Origin: Jacaranda mimosifolia
Taxonomy: Eukaryota > Streptophyta > Magnoliopsida > Lamiales > Bignoniaceae
Direction of reading: 5' to 3'
DNA length: 64,000 nt
Assembly: GCA_018894105.1 (NCBI GenBank)
Contig: CM032119.1
Span: 12,293,246 to 12,357,245 of the forward strand
Below the pieces are notes generated by a model. It saw only the letters and a program-made list of their open reading frames with translations. It was not told where the DNA came from and searched no databases. The position numbers and the translations under genes were made by a program. This document shows, in pieces, positions 25,001 through 36,748 of this stretch. Position 1 is the first letter of the stretch. The number at the start of each line of letters is the position of its first letter.

Positions 25001-25710
25001 TGATATGGGTACAACAGATGAGCTTAATATGGTCGACCCAATATGGATGACCTAGTATTCAACATCATTATCAGGTCCAAATCAACTAGGCGAGCCTAAG
25101 TGCAAGCACCCAGCATTGACCACAAGTGAGACATGTCAACCTCAAGGAAAGTCAATGAGAACCTCATGGATGCTCATCCCTAACGGAAACAGCATTAATT
25201 ATAGCGAATGTCACTAGTCACATTCGTATTTAACATGGCCGAACCACCATCCCGTCCGCATTAATAACTCCATCAGCCCCCCACCTCCATATTAATGATG
25301 GTAATAACACTCCTTATTTTCGATCGGTTAAAAGAATATTGATCAACTAGCTTCAAAAGATCTATAATGAGTCTATAATGAGGGAAGCAACATTGTCAAA
25401 TGGTAAGGAGAATACCATTTTTTAGACCTCTCCTTCTGGGTGACAAACACTATAAATACCCTCATTTCAGATACAAGGGTAAGTTTTTCCACTTCTCCTT
25501 AGTTTTTACTCTGCCAAAATACTTTCCTATCGAACATTCACTAACTTAAGCGTCGGAGGGTCTTAGCCGAGGCCCCCCTCGGCTGACCTAATTTATGTTG
25601 CCTGTTTGTAGGATTCGACCTGTACCCTTAGCTACTCCCTGAGCCTAACTTTCTGGTCGACCATCCCTTCTGGTCAATAAGAAAGGTCCAACCCACAAAA
25701 GCATACTTCA
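25001..25710 (+). repeat. 3' LTR of the Tat-type gypsy element
   Basis: 710 bp, TGATATGG...ACTTCA, the partner of 15260-16020, with the matching TATA box at 25451-25460. It has a deletion of about 45 bp relative to the 5' copy and many substitutions. Confidence 0.92.
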
Positions 25711-27860
25711 CCAGTACTTATGGAATCAAGTATACCTCGCTAAAGTCAAAAGGTAGGGTCCCTGACCCCACATTGAAGCTTGGCCAGCATCCATACCTTT
25801 TAGTAGCTGAGAAGGATGAATAACAATAGAACATGAATATCAAGATTATTAAGAAAGAGCGCAAAGGAGATAAGGGTGATGCTTGCCAGTAGCATGCTGC
25901 GAATGGAATGAGAAACATGGGCAGTAGGTTCGATTTGGATCAATTTTGGAATAGAAAGCCAGCAAATCTAAACTCTATATAATTGTTCATTTCACTAAAA
26001 AAAACTCTAATATCAAAATAATTTTATTCCTTCTAACTACTTAATCCTTTCTCTAATTAAGTCATACCATTAATGATTTCAAGAAATTGTCAAAGTAGCA
26101 TCAAATTCATAAGAACTTAAGCCTATCCAAACAGACACAATATAAAATAAAATGAAATGAAAAAAATTATTATGAATTTAAAAAATCCTTAACTCCAAAA
26201 ATTTCATATACATTCAAGTGCCATATATATGTTGAAGGTTGGGTGGATCAATAAATGAAGAGCACTACTATACATACTACGCTTTCAGACATTAATCTTC
26301 AATTCGTGCACCAATATTCAAGGAAATTTTGGTGTAGTAATAAATTTGAGATTTTAAGATTTTCAAATTCTGGATTACTGTCTCGCCCAAATAAGAATTT
26401 TTATAACAATTGGTCGTTGATAGTTAATTACTATAAATTATTAATTGATAATGATTAGATTTATAGTTAAACAAATGTAAGAATGTACTTCATCTCTTAA
26501 ACCCTCCTCCCTCGGGGCCGGGGGGCAGGGGGGGAGAAGAAAGAAAAATAAAGAAAATTACCTCCAGTTTTAGTTTTACCATTTATGCTATGTTGTTATG
26601 AAAGACTAATTTTTCAGTTAGCCACTGTGCCTGGCCTTGGGCTTTCTAAAGTAAATATAGTCCATTGAACTTAAAAACTAGATCCATAACAGGCCCAATT
26701 TGTGATTTGCCGAATATAATCTGCTAGATCTGGTACGATCCCAAACATTAAGCATGTTAAGAGTACCAATCCAGTTTATTTTGATCTTTGCAATGAACCA
26801 GCATGCTAGAAGTTCAATAAAACCATATTGGGCATAACAGTGGATAACCTCCAGTCAAGACTTTCCTTCTTTTATATATTAAAAAAAAAGCTAGTTTCAA
26901 CCCCAAGACTTTAGAATGAAAAGGTTTCTGAATATGAATATTTATATATTTAGTAAAATAGTATTTTTAATTACACTATGATAATAGGTAGCTTATCATT
27001 AATGCGTATTTTCTCAAGGAAAATGAATTTGTATAGTGAACCGAGGAAAATATATGTTGGTTATTACCCCTTTATATGTAATCTTAATTTGTTTTTAGTG
27101 GCTATTGGAATTTTGGCTTATGGATGATGGTCTTTTTTTTCCTTTTTCATTTATATACATGCACATTGGTGTTCGTTAAGTTTGAAAGAAAAAAAATTAT
27201 TAAATGGGGGTCTAATATTTAAAAGAATTTGGATGGAATGCAACTGCATGGAATTATATATATATATATATGTAAATACTATATATTTAATAATCAAAGA
27301 TTTAACACTAAACATGACATGATTTAATTTTGAATTACAATTTAATTTGTGGATTGAATAAATACGTAACTAATTAATTATAATTAAAATTAAAATTCTA
27401 ATTATTTTTTTAACAATTAAAAACAACATGTTTATTAGAAATAATATGATTATTATACTGATCAATTATCTATTTAATTAACAGACATAATTATCAAAAA
27501 TGATGTAGATACCTAAATAGAGAGGATCAATGCAAATGAATTAGCTACATACTAACACTATCTTCTCTTACAAACTCTCATACCTTCTCAAATATATTCA
27601 ACATTAACAAAATTTGTGAAGTATGAATTTCAAAAGTATAGCCTGCAATTTCCCATGAATAAAAATTTCTATCAAGCTTCCTTGTTGCAATTTAAATAGA
27701 CATTGTTATCTTCTTAGAGACCTTAGAAATTTGGTATAAACATGCTCAAAGTTGACATTAAGTTCTATCATGTTACAACATAGATATTTCTACTCTTCAT
27801 GTACCTTTTATAATTTTTAATTTGTAATTTTGTTAGTTAGTCAAAACTCATTAATTATCA
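25711..27860. other. Intergenic, no recognised gene
   Basis: The short open frames here (for example minus 25918-25718, hydrophobic) match nothing I recognise. A G-rich tract lies at 26514-26535 and a TA tract at about 27255-27271. AT content rises after 26900. Confidence 0.4.
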
Positions 27861-28008
27861 TGTTGTTAGGGTTTAGTTCTGTTTAGCTCTAGCTAAGTGT
27901 GTAATAAATGATCCCTCCCCTTTCTATAAATGGGGGATCTTTCCTTCTATAAAGCACTTTCCAAAAATGCAATTTCCTTTTTCCTTCAATCTTCTCTCAC
28001 CTTCTACA
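27861..28008 (+). repeat. Short copia LTR (about 147 bp)
   Basis: TG...CA termini, an internal TATA box and an adjacent primer site define it. The length is small for a copia LTR. No second copy was seen in the window, so the right limit rests on the primer site and the left on the TG dinucleotide. Confidence 0.65.
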
Positions 28009-28144
28009 TTGTATCAGTGAAATAATTTCCTTCTCTCCACTTCTTGATCGTTCCCTTATCATTCTCTTTGTTCAATCTCCTCCAATCTTCACCTTCACCA
28101 TATCTTCGCATGAAATTTCCTCTCAATCTCCTCGTCAATTTACT

Positions 28145-28600
28145 ATGGAGGATCTCTTCAATCCATACTATCTTCACCATTTTGATAGCCCAAGGCTCAA
28201 TCTTATTTCTCAGCATCTCACAAGTGATAACTACTTATTGTGGAGCAAAGTGATCCTCATCACTTATTTAGTCAACAATAAAATGAGGTTTATCAACAGA
28301 TCTTTGCCAAAACCTTCTGTTGATGATAAATTCTCCTTAATTCCTAGAATCGCAACAACAATACGGTTACTTCCCGAATATTGAGCTCGGTTTCGACAGA
28401 AATTTCTGCCAGTATCATCTACTCAAAGTCAGCTTAGGCAATTTGTATTGATTTGAAGGATCAATTTCAACAATGCAATGGTCTTCGCATCCACTAATTA
28501 TGCCACGATCTATTGAATTACCCCTAACAATAGGCATTATTGTGTATTTTACTAAATTGAAGACACTCTGGGAATAGTTCTTCAATTTTCGATCGGTTTG
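28145..28600 (+). pseudogene. copia gag, 5' fragment
   Basis: Residues from the Met at 28145 show the plant copia gag N-terminus: aromatic PYYLHHFDSP, then LTSDNYLLWSK, then a lysine/phenylalanine region and SLPKPS. The frame stops at 28381. Later fragments in other frames resemble the next part of gag. Gag would form the virus-like particle; this copy cannot. Confidence 0.7.
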
Positions 28601-28840
28601 CTCATGTGGCTATTGTATATACGACGGTGTTAAAAATCTGGCCTCATATCATCAGATGGAATGTGTGCTATCATTCTTTATGGAGCTGAATGACGCTTAA
28701 TCTAAAATAAAGATGTTAGAGCTAATTTCGTTCCACTTCAAATTGATTTTTCTAACTTAGTCAAAAAAGAGAAATGATCTCCCACACCACAGAGCTGCCA
28801 TCTCCACCACTTCTCCACAACCACCATCGTGCTGCCACTG

Positions 28841-29720
28841 TCTTTGCCGTCACACCACTGTGATAATCTTTTTGTTGCTTCCATTATGCTCACTTCGCCG
28901 TTCCATTACGACGATAGCGAATCCAACCTACCCATTGTATAATGAATGCAAATATTGTATTTCTACCGTGCCACTTAGTCATCTTCAAAGTTTGATGACA
29001 ATGGTGCTACTTACAAGTTCTTCTGTTTCTATCTACTCGTTGCCACTGTCTTTTGTTTTTGCTTTTTTTGATTTTATTATCTAAATTGAAAACAAAGACT
29101 GTGGGCTCATAGTTTTATTTTTCTTGTGCTTTAAATGGTATTTTGTTTATTTTGATTTTTTGATAGGTTGGTAATCCGCTTTGGACTGCTTGTGGAATTT
29201 AAGTATGATGATATGCTTTTATAGATGATTCCGACTGTAACTAAAAGATAATAGTTTCTTCTTGCTGTATGTGAAAAATTAAATTTATCTTTTATGATGT
29301 TTCCTTATAAATAGAAATAAAACCAATTCAATCCTCATAAAGTGAACTTATTTGTTAAAAGTTGAATAGGGAATAAATTCTACATTATGTACAATTTTCA
29401 ATGTGCAAATGCTCAACCTGGTTGACTTTTTGTATAGAATCTCACTGTGCTGTTGTTGCTTTGGGGCCATTATTCTGCAAGTTTTTTCATAGTTCTTTAG
29501 GTTCCTTACTCAATATCAAGGCAATCAGAATCTGAGGAAGATTCTCGAAAGTTTTGGCTCTTTAATAGATAAGGAATTTTTATTGTTAACATTGCTAGGC
29601 ATAGAATTTTGTTTTGACAGGCCAAGCTACAATTTTTTATTAGACTTTTCATTTTCATTGGTAATAACTTTGATTGAATTATTTTTGTTGGGAAAAGATG
29701 TTCCTTCGAATGTTGTAATT
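28841..29720. other. Intergenic between copia and LINE relics
   Basis: No supported gene. The sequence loses copia similarity after about 28700, and its origin is unclear. Confidence 0.35.
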
Positions 29721-29916
29721 TATTTATTTTTTTATAATAAAGCCGTCAGTGCCATGGCAGGGGATTAGGCAAACCTTGTCTATTTATTAATAACATAAAA
29801 TCAAACATTACAAGAAGGTTCCAAAAAGATCAAAATAGAAATAAATTTCATCTAATTTATACGTGAACATTTAAATCTAAATGAAGGTAAATTCTAGTTC
29901 TCTACCTTAATAAGAC

Positions 29917-30400
29917 CTACAATTCTCCCTTGTGGTTGATGTGGTTCCAATGCTTCCAATTGGAAAGACTCACAAGCTTGATTTGCAAGTAAATTGCCAC
30001 TTTGTTGCCTTCTCTAAACATATGTGATATGTGAAGGTTCAAAGCAACCATAAGCTTTCTAATGTTACTAAGAAAATGACAGAGGTCCAAGAACCTGTAG
30101 TATCTAATTTGATCATATGAATTGCAGCTTGTGCATCCATTTCTATCCAAACATAATGAAATCCTCTCTTAATGCATAATTACAGCCTCTGTTGCACAGC
30201 AAACAATTCTACAAATATGTTTGTTTGTTCTCCTACGTATGAAAAATATGCAAAAAAAAAATCTCCATTAGAATCTCTCATCAAACCTCTTGCTCTTGAT
30301 ATCCCTAGATTTCCCCTTGAATCTCCATTTATATTCAATTTTTTCCATGGATTTTTACGCTTTCTCCAATACATAAAAAGAACCTATTGAGTTTTTTGCT
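29917..30400 (-). pseudogene. RNase H domain of the LINE
   Basis: The first part (30374-30180) reads KLNINGDSRGN, then a RARG loop and RDSNGDFFFAYFSY, then FVELFAVQQ, the standard start of a plant RVT_3 RNase H. The second part (30150-29917) contains HMFREGNKVA, the usual C-terminal motif, here followed by IYLQ in place of the typical DYLA. A stop and frame change lie between them. The DGS aspartate of the first strand remains as D within NGDS. Confidence 0.85.
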
Positions 30401-30779
30401 TTTGAAAGTAACGTCCCAACTTTCTTCCTATTTGCAGATCTTCTTTCCAATGCTTTATTTGAAAACCTTTTACACTATAAATCACTAGTACATCATTCAA
30501 AATTTTCCAAATGATACTGCTGCCCTTGAAACTCTGATCTCTATATTTAAAGTCATTTCTAGTTTTCCATATATGCCAATGAATTAATAGTAGGATAAGA
30601 GTTTTGATATGACTAAAAACTAATCCTACTGCTATAGAGATCCATGCCTATATCATCAATGAAATGTTTTCAAAATTAGGAATAGAGAATTGAAAGAAAC
30701 ATGCAAAAAATTTGCATATTATAACAACAAGCACATTTAGAAACAATTAGAACACTTTTTTTTTCTCCTTATTTCATTT

Positions 30780-31030
30780 ATAGGTATTTAACCCTTCAAT
30801 AATCTCCATACAAAAACTGAGATGGTGTGAGATAAGTTAGGCATCCAAAATTTCCTCATTAGTGGCTGAACTAGTTGAGTTTTCTTGATACAATTCCAAG
30901 CAGATCTTATGGAAAAATTACCTATGTTAAATAACTTCCATAACAGTCTATCATCTTTACTCCTATCAAATGGTATTAAACTTATTCTTTCCACCAATTC
31001 ACTTGGCAACACTTGAGTTAGTTTCTAAAT
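30780..31030 (-). pseudogene. zf-RVT region of the LINE
   Basis: The frame 31012-30788 contains SIRSAWN, then RKFWMPNLSHTISVFVWRLLKG, the pattern that follows RT in plant LINEs (S-KSAY...WK...P-K...F-WRL). It lies between the RT C-terminal part and RNase H, as expected. Confidence 0.8.
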
Positions 31031-31369
31031 ATTCCAATCTCCATTGCACCAAAATCAGCCACATGTTTTGAAGTGAATATATGTCTATGAATAAGTTGCT
31101 TGCGGGTTCTTCTCCTAACCAATTGTCATGCCAAAAAAAAGACCTGACCAACTCCTAAGCTCCATAATAAATATGGCTCTACCGAGCTCTAACATTACAT
31201 AACCTTTTCCATAGTGGAGAATTATTCTTTGATCAAGCAACATCCCCATGGTAAAAGCCCTTTACGTATTTGTCCATCATAAAGTGAGACCATAAAGATT
31301 TTTGTGATTTGAAATTCCACCATAGTTTCCAAGGGAAGCTATTAATAACATCATAGAGATCCCTTACCT

Positions 31370-31920
31370 CTAAACCTCTTCATTATAAAGGTAAAAAACA
31401 TCAATCCAAGCTACCCAATGAGTTTTCTTCTTATTACCATAGTCTTCCCAAAAGAACTTATTCATAATTTTCTCCATTTTATCAATAGATGTCTTTGGAG
31501 GCTTCAAATCTTGAAACAGATATACTGGCATTGAGTTCAAGACACTTTTTATAAAAGTGAGTTTACCACCATGAGATAAAATTGTTTTCTCCCATCCAGT
31601 CACCCTATTTCTCATTTTCCAACTAATGAAGCAAATAAAATTTTTTTTTTGTTCCCAGCAGAATATTATCACCTATAGATCTTCCAGCAACAAATCCACT
31701 TTGGGAGGGTGAGATAACAAAAGGAAGTAACCAACTTAATCTTCTATAAATCAACTTAGATAATATTTTGTTTGTAACATTGCACAAACTGTTAAGTCTA
31801 AATTCTGACCATGATTTAGCACCTTTCATTTTTGAGATGAGAACAAGAGAAGTACAGGTGAAAGATTTAGGCATATCATTTCCATTAAAAAAGTTTTTAA
31901 CTGTATCTTCCACATCTTGA
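31370..31920 (-). pseudogene. Reverse transcriptase of the LINE, internally deleted
   Basis: The frame 31913-31623 carries the RT fingers (SFTCTSLVLISKMKGA, then LCNVTNKILSKLIYRRL, then SPSQSGFVAGRSIGDNILL). Immediately after an oligo-A run (about 31641-31650) the sequence resumes with GWEKTILSHGGKLTFIKSVL, which in intact LINEs lies roughly 250 residues further on. The missing piece includes the catalytic YADD box, so this RT is dead. Confidence 0.88.
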
Positions 31921-32655
31921 GCAATTGTGTCCCAACAAATTTGATAGAAATAAGCTGAAAAACCACCATGATTTGCTACACTTTTTGGACTAATACTAAA
32001 GACAACTTCATTTATCTCCTCAATGGAAGGACATCTACATAATGCCTCATTCTATTCCTCATTGACCAATCTTCTTATATGAGAGAAACTTTCAGTTGGA
32101 ACATCATAAGTATTAGCACTCAAAAAGTTCTTATAATAGCATGCTGCAAAATATGAATCTATTCTTGTTTCATTACAATTTGCTCCCCATCCTTGATCTA
32201 ATAAATTGCAGATTTTGATCTTTTTCTTTCAACAATAAAATGAAAAAAAAAACAATATTTCTTTCACCCTCTGAAGCCCATCTCATTACTGCTTTTTATT
32301 GCTAGAACTCCTGCTCCAATAAAAGAGCACTAGTGAGATTTGCACTACTTTTATTCATATTAATCAGATTATGATCAGAAGGATCTCTATCAAAAGCCTC
32401 TTCCTAGCATTTAACCTCTTCCTCAACTTTTTTAATAACATCAAAAATATTGCAAAAGACATGTTTGTTCCACCATTTGAGATGCAACTTAAGCTAATAT
32501 AATTTCTGTTGAAGCCTATTGACACCTATTTCCAATAGAGACAAGTTCTAATTCTACTTAACCTCATTAAAAATCCATGATGTTTACACCACATGTGCTG
32601 AAATCTAAATGATGATGGCCCTCTAGAGTTCTGATTCTCAAAAGAAATAAGCAAA

Positions 32656-35600
32656 CACTACAACAAAAGAATATATTTAGAGGCATATATGTTGAGTCAC
32701 ATTTAAGAATAGCCACTAATAATAATTTAAGTGGGTCATTTAAAATTAACTACCTTGAAATGTAGTTATTTATTTTTTGAGACCTATCTACAAAGGCCCA
32801 ATTAAAAACAGCCCCTAATGATAGTCATTTATGGAGGCCTATCTAAAAAGGCCTATTTTCAAATAGGCCATAAAACCAATGATAAATTTATAATTGTCCA
32901 TGATGTAATATATTTTTATTTTATCTATTAATAGTTAATTAAAATTAATTAATTAATTTTATATTTTTATAAAAGTAAATTAAGTTAACATTTTGCTGAA
33001 CAAATCATTCAGATTAGTCGCTCACTCCTTTCCTCACTTCCAAAAAAGATTACTCACTGCAAATCACACAAATCCATTAACTCATCACACTTTCATTTTC
33101 AATCTTCAACATCTTTCGCAATGCTATCTGATAATCATTTTTGTCCGCGTCAAGCTCGTTTTTGCTAAATCCAACAAAGTTGCAAGCTAGGAATTTTCTA
33201 CTTCAAACCGTAGAGATAAAATTTGGCTTCCTAAAGTGGCATAGTTAGGTGAATATCAATTTACATTCTAGGTTTTGTTTTCTAGTTCCTGGTCTCTCTC
33301 TTTCTATCTATCTATATTTTTTAACGTTAATTTTCTGTTGGATTAGAAATGGCTGAAACATTAGTGGCGAGAGGCTCAATTAAGCAATACCACATTCTTA
33401 GGTTAGGTTTTTCCATACAATTTTTGTGTTAAGAGTTCTTTTTCTAAGTACTTTGTCAAGTGGTTAAGAAATGTAGAACATGAAGTTATATTTTCTAAAG
33501 CCTCACTACTCAAATCAAATTTCAAAAATATGCAATTATGATGTTGCCTTGCAGTTGAGAAATTAGTGTTTGCTCATAATTGAGTTACAAGTCAAAAGTT
33601 TGTTATTAAAGATGGCTGAAAGTGCGATGTTTTTATCTAGTTATATGATTTAGCAGTGTGGCTTTGTTTGCTTGTTTTTGCTTATTTATCTAGTTCACCA
33701 AAATTGAATATACAGTTTATTTTACTATATTTGATTCAAGGCATGAGATAGACAAGTGAGCCTGTGCCTCAGAACTCCTGGATTAGAGTATTGGCTACCA
33801 TCTTACTAGTCCCAATAACAGCTCAAGTTCTAGTCGCAATCAACTTTACTGTACTACAATCTGTTATCTTTTTGTTTTGGGTGGGCAGTCATTATATTTT
33901 GGGTTGGCACTCTTGAGCTTTAGTATTACTCCACTAAGTTCTAATAATTCAATCCAATTCATGTACTTTGTGTTTAAATGATTTTCAAATTACACATCTC
34001 ACTTCTTATCATGATAATTCACATTGCTAGTAGCTTTCTTATCTTTATTTTTGCCTCCATCAGGTTTTTGGTGTGTTATGTGAAGCTCAACATTTCAAAA
34101 TATAATGCGCATTAGATATCATTTGAGATCAACTGTAGGTAAGCAAATTTTTCTGCTTTGTCTTATGATCCTCTAGTCTTAGTTATTGATCTAATTTGTT
34201 TGCACTTAGCTGCATACTTGCACTTTGGAGTGCTAATATTTTCACGAAAAATGGTACTACCTTGGCTATATAAGAACCAGAGGTAGGCTTCTTCTTGGTG
34301 TTCCATTAAGTGTATTCTTTATTACACACACTTAACTTGCTTTTTAGTGCATAGCGCTAGTTAGCATCTAGGTCTTGTCTATTTGGTAGGTTATGCTGAT
34401 GTTGAAAGTAAACTATTTCTATTTATATCTCATTAACCATTTTTTTGATTTGCAGAGGCTTTGAAAAAACACACCATTTATTCAGGTAATTCAATCTTCT
34501 ATATATTTTTAACTCCATGTAAGATAGAGGGAAAAAAACCATACCACGATTCCTGTTGATGGAAAACATAAAATTCCTGTTTTGGTTGAGCAGTTCACTT
34601 GGACAAATGTTATTTACTCTCATCTCTTTGCTCAAATGAAAGAGTGAATTGTTGCATAGGCACTTTTATGTAGTCATTTGGGTCTCCCAATGATATATGG
34701 GAGGAATGCAGATAGTTTTTGAAGTCAGAGATGTTTGGGGATAATTGGCCTACTGATTTAGGTGGTAAATGACTTGATTTTCACTGCGAAGGTAGGTTAT
34801 AAATTATGTGATAATGGAATTGCGCAATAATTTTTTTTATATCTATGTATTCTATGATGACATTTAAGTTCAATTTATCATTAAAAAAAATGAAAGACTT
34901 AAATTTATAAGATTTTGATAGAAATTTTACAAATATATATATATATATATCCTAACATGTGAGAAAAGAGAGAATCAATCTATAATACTATTTTACAGAT
35001 TGCCTCAAGATGAACTTTATTTATGTGAAATGCAATTTAGTATATCATTCAAAACACATGAAAATAATAAAACAAAAAAAATGAGGTACTAGTTATTCTA
35101 GCTGAACATGTATGCCACAGTAGGCAACTTAAAGTGCTAACAATTAATATGATGCACAACATTAGCATGTAAAAAATTCTAAGATTTAATTGTTCTAGCA
35201 TAATATGATCCACAATTTTTTAATATTTTCATGTTTGATACATGTAATCTTTTTCTAGATAAACCTATAATTTGTTAATGATTCTCGAACCTAGAACTAA
35301 AGCAACTAATTCTAACTTGGGATATGATCACATGGGATCAAGAAAGTGTAATCAGAAGACCTGGGTCAAAATTTGCATCCTTCCATAAATTTGGCACTTA
35401 GTGCCAAGTATTTAGAATCTGATGAATTCTATGCATAGAAAATGTGAGGCAGCCTATTGAAGAAATGAAATGTTGGACTTAATTACTTTGTTGGTTCGAC
35501 CAACATGCCCTCGAGTTTTGGTCTGCTAAGTCCTAACGGGTGTAGTCTCTAACATGGTTCCTTTCTACATAAATGGCAACAAATAAGAGTCTAGAGGAAG

Positions 35601-36748
35601 AGCCATGGGAAAAACTTATCTTAGGCTAAGCACTAATATAAATCATATCTCCAATAACCAGTCATTCTGCAAGCTTTTTTGAATTTTTGTTTTGCTTTCA
35701 GTTTAGGTTATTTTGGGAATTTATTGAAAGGAAAGCCTTTTCCTATTCAAGAAGAAGAAAAGATAAGTCTTGAATGTATATCTTATATTTTCAAACCTTG
35801 TCTTTAGATTTAAGTGGAGTATTAATATTATGCAATCTATGTGCTTTCTTGACACAATTTCTGCAATCAAAGAACTGGAGGTAAGTCTCCTTATGTCCCA
35901 ATTTGCATTATGACTTGTTTTATTATCCTAACAGAATGTTAAATATATTGGTAATAATAAACAACTTTAGCTTGAACTATATCAGTAAAAACTATAAAGA
36001 TATGTTGTTTGTATGCTCCATGTAATACTTATGTGTCCACTATTAATGATTGAAGGAAGCTTGGGGACAAAGTTGCTACTGCTAGATTTTATAATGTGGT
36101 TCCAGATTTCTTCCAAGGAGAGCCCGCTAAGAGAAATGAAGTATTTGTATGTTTTCTTTGGATAAAATAGTTCTTAAGTACAACTTGTTATGAATATATG
36201 GAATGGTACACAAAAGAGCATAAATTCTTTTTCTAGTTGAAAATGAAATTGTTATTTCTTTACTAAATATAGATAAATTATACGATTGTTCTTTGAAAAT
36301 GGATATTTTAAACTGAAATAAATGCTTATTGAATTTTTAGGAGATATTTCAACTATTGGGTTGTATTAGTTGATAAAAGTTACAATTGTATGGTCATTAG
36401 AAATATGTTATTGTAATGTCTTTGGAGTATGGTTCAATACATATCTGTGTTTTTTCCTTTGGAGGCACATGATGGATTAGTGCCCTTTTTAATATAGGAT
36501 TTGGAGGTTTTTTTCTATTTAGGGCCTTCAAAAATAAGGAATTGAGGCTTTAATAATAGCCCCCAAATGGTGAAAAAAATCCTCCATTAATTACATATGG
36601 AGGCAATCCATATAATTACCTCCATATTTTCTGCGATCGCAACTATGGAGGCCTTTATAGCCAATTACCTCTACATGTATTAGAAGCATTTTTTTAAGCA
36701 TTTAAAGGCCAAAAATATTGCCACATATCCTAGTATTGTAGTAGTGAA
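32656..36748. mobile_element. CACTA-type DNA transposon (non-autonomous, 4.1 kb) inserted in the LINE
   Basis: The left terminus reads CACTACAACAAAAG and the right terminus, inverted, CACTACTACAATACT. AAA flanks both sides (32653-32655 and 36749-36751), matching the 3-bp target duplication of CACTA elements. Subterminal GAGGC/GCCTC motifs recur near both ends (for example 32677 and 36500-36670). The LINE reading continues on both sides, so the insertion is younger than the LINE. No transposase was recognised. The interior has exon-like islands, one of which resembles dienelactone hydrolase (36057-36140). Confidence 0.85.
36050..36145 (+). pseudogene. Captured exon fragment resembling dienelactone hydrolase
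   Basis: Inside the CACTA element, 36057-36140 translates to a segment with LGDKVATARFY then VVPDFFQGEP. This matches the D-KVAAAGFYVVVPDFF-GDP block of plant dienelactone hydrolase-like proteins (alpha/beta-hydrolase fold). A GT follows at 36141, consistent with an exon border. Only this block is recognised; the nucleophile cysteine region was not found. Plant CACTA and MULE elements are known to carry host gene fragments. A different family sharing this short block cannot be excluded. Confidence 0.6.

Larger units (their letters stand above)
15260..25710 (+). mobile_element. Ty3/gypsy LTR retrotransposon, Tat-type, complete but inactive
   Basis: A 10.45-kb element is bounded by two related LTRs (15260-16020 and 25001-25710). 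Between them, in order on the plus strand, are remnants of gag, protease, reverse transcriptase, RNase H, a second RNase H and integrase, followed by a region coding on the opposite strand and a purine-rich tract next to the 3' LTR. The second RNase H and the extra 3' coding region are features of the Tat lineage. Every coding part carries stops or frameshifts, and key catalytic residues are changed, so the element cannot be autonomous. The LTRs differ at many sites and by a deletion of about 45 bp, which indicates an old insertion. I found no clean 5-bp target duplication: GTACC precedes the 5' LTR, while GTACT lies 3 bp after the 3' LTR. Confidence 0.93.
27861..28840 (+). mobile_element. Truncated Ty1/copia element: 5' LTR, primer site and gag start
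   Basis: A short LTR (27861 or 27864 to 28008, about 147 bp) starts TGTT, ends CTTCTACA and has a TATA box (TATAAAT, 27925-27931). It is followed directly by TTGTATCAGTGA (28009), a decayed form of the tRNA-Met primer site TGGTATCAGAGC. From about 28145 the translation shows the copia gag start (a HHFDSP, then LTSDNYLLWSK pattern, then SLPKPS). The frame breaks at about 28381. Further gag fragments (K-L-TLWE type) follow to about 28600. No protease, integrase, RT or 3' LTR is found. Confidence 0.75.
29720..32655 (-). mobile_element. 3' half of a plant LINE (ORF2 C-terminal part), minus strand
   Basis: Read leftward from 32655 the segment gives, in order, the post-endonuclease segment (FRFQHMW...HHGF), RT (31913-31640), the RT-linked C-terminal part (31640-31370), a zinc-binding zf-RVT domain (about 31012-30788) and a plant-type RNase H (about 30374-29917). 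The 3' end is near 29720-29745, where the minus strand becomes an A-rich tail. It continues the LINE segment 36749-39080; the two are separated by a CACTA insertion. The frame is broken by stops, and the RT core is deleted. Confidence 0.88.
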
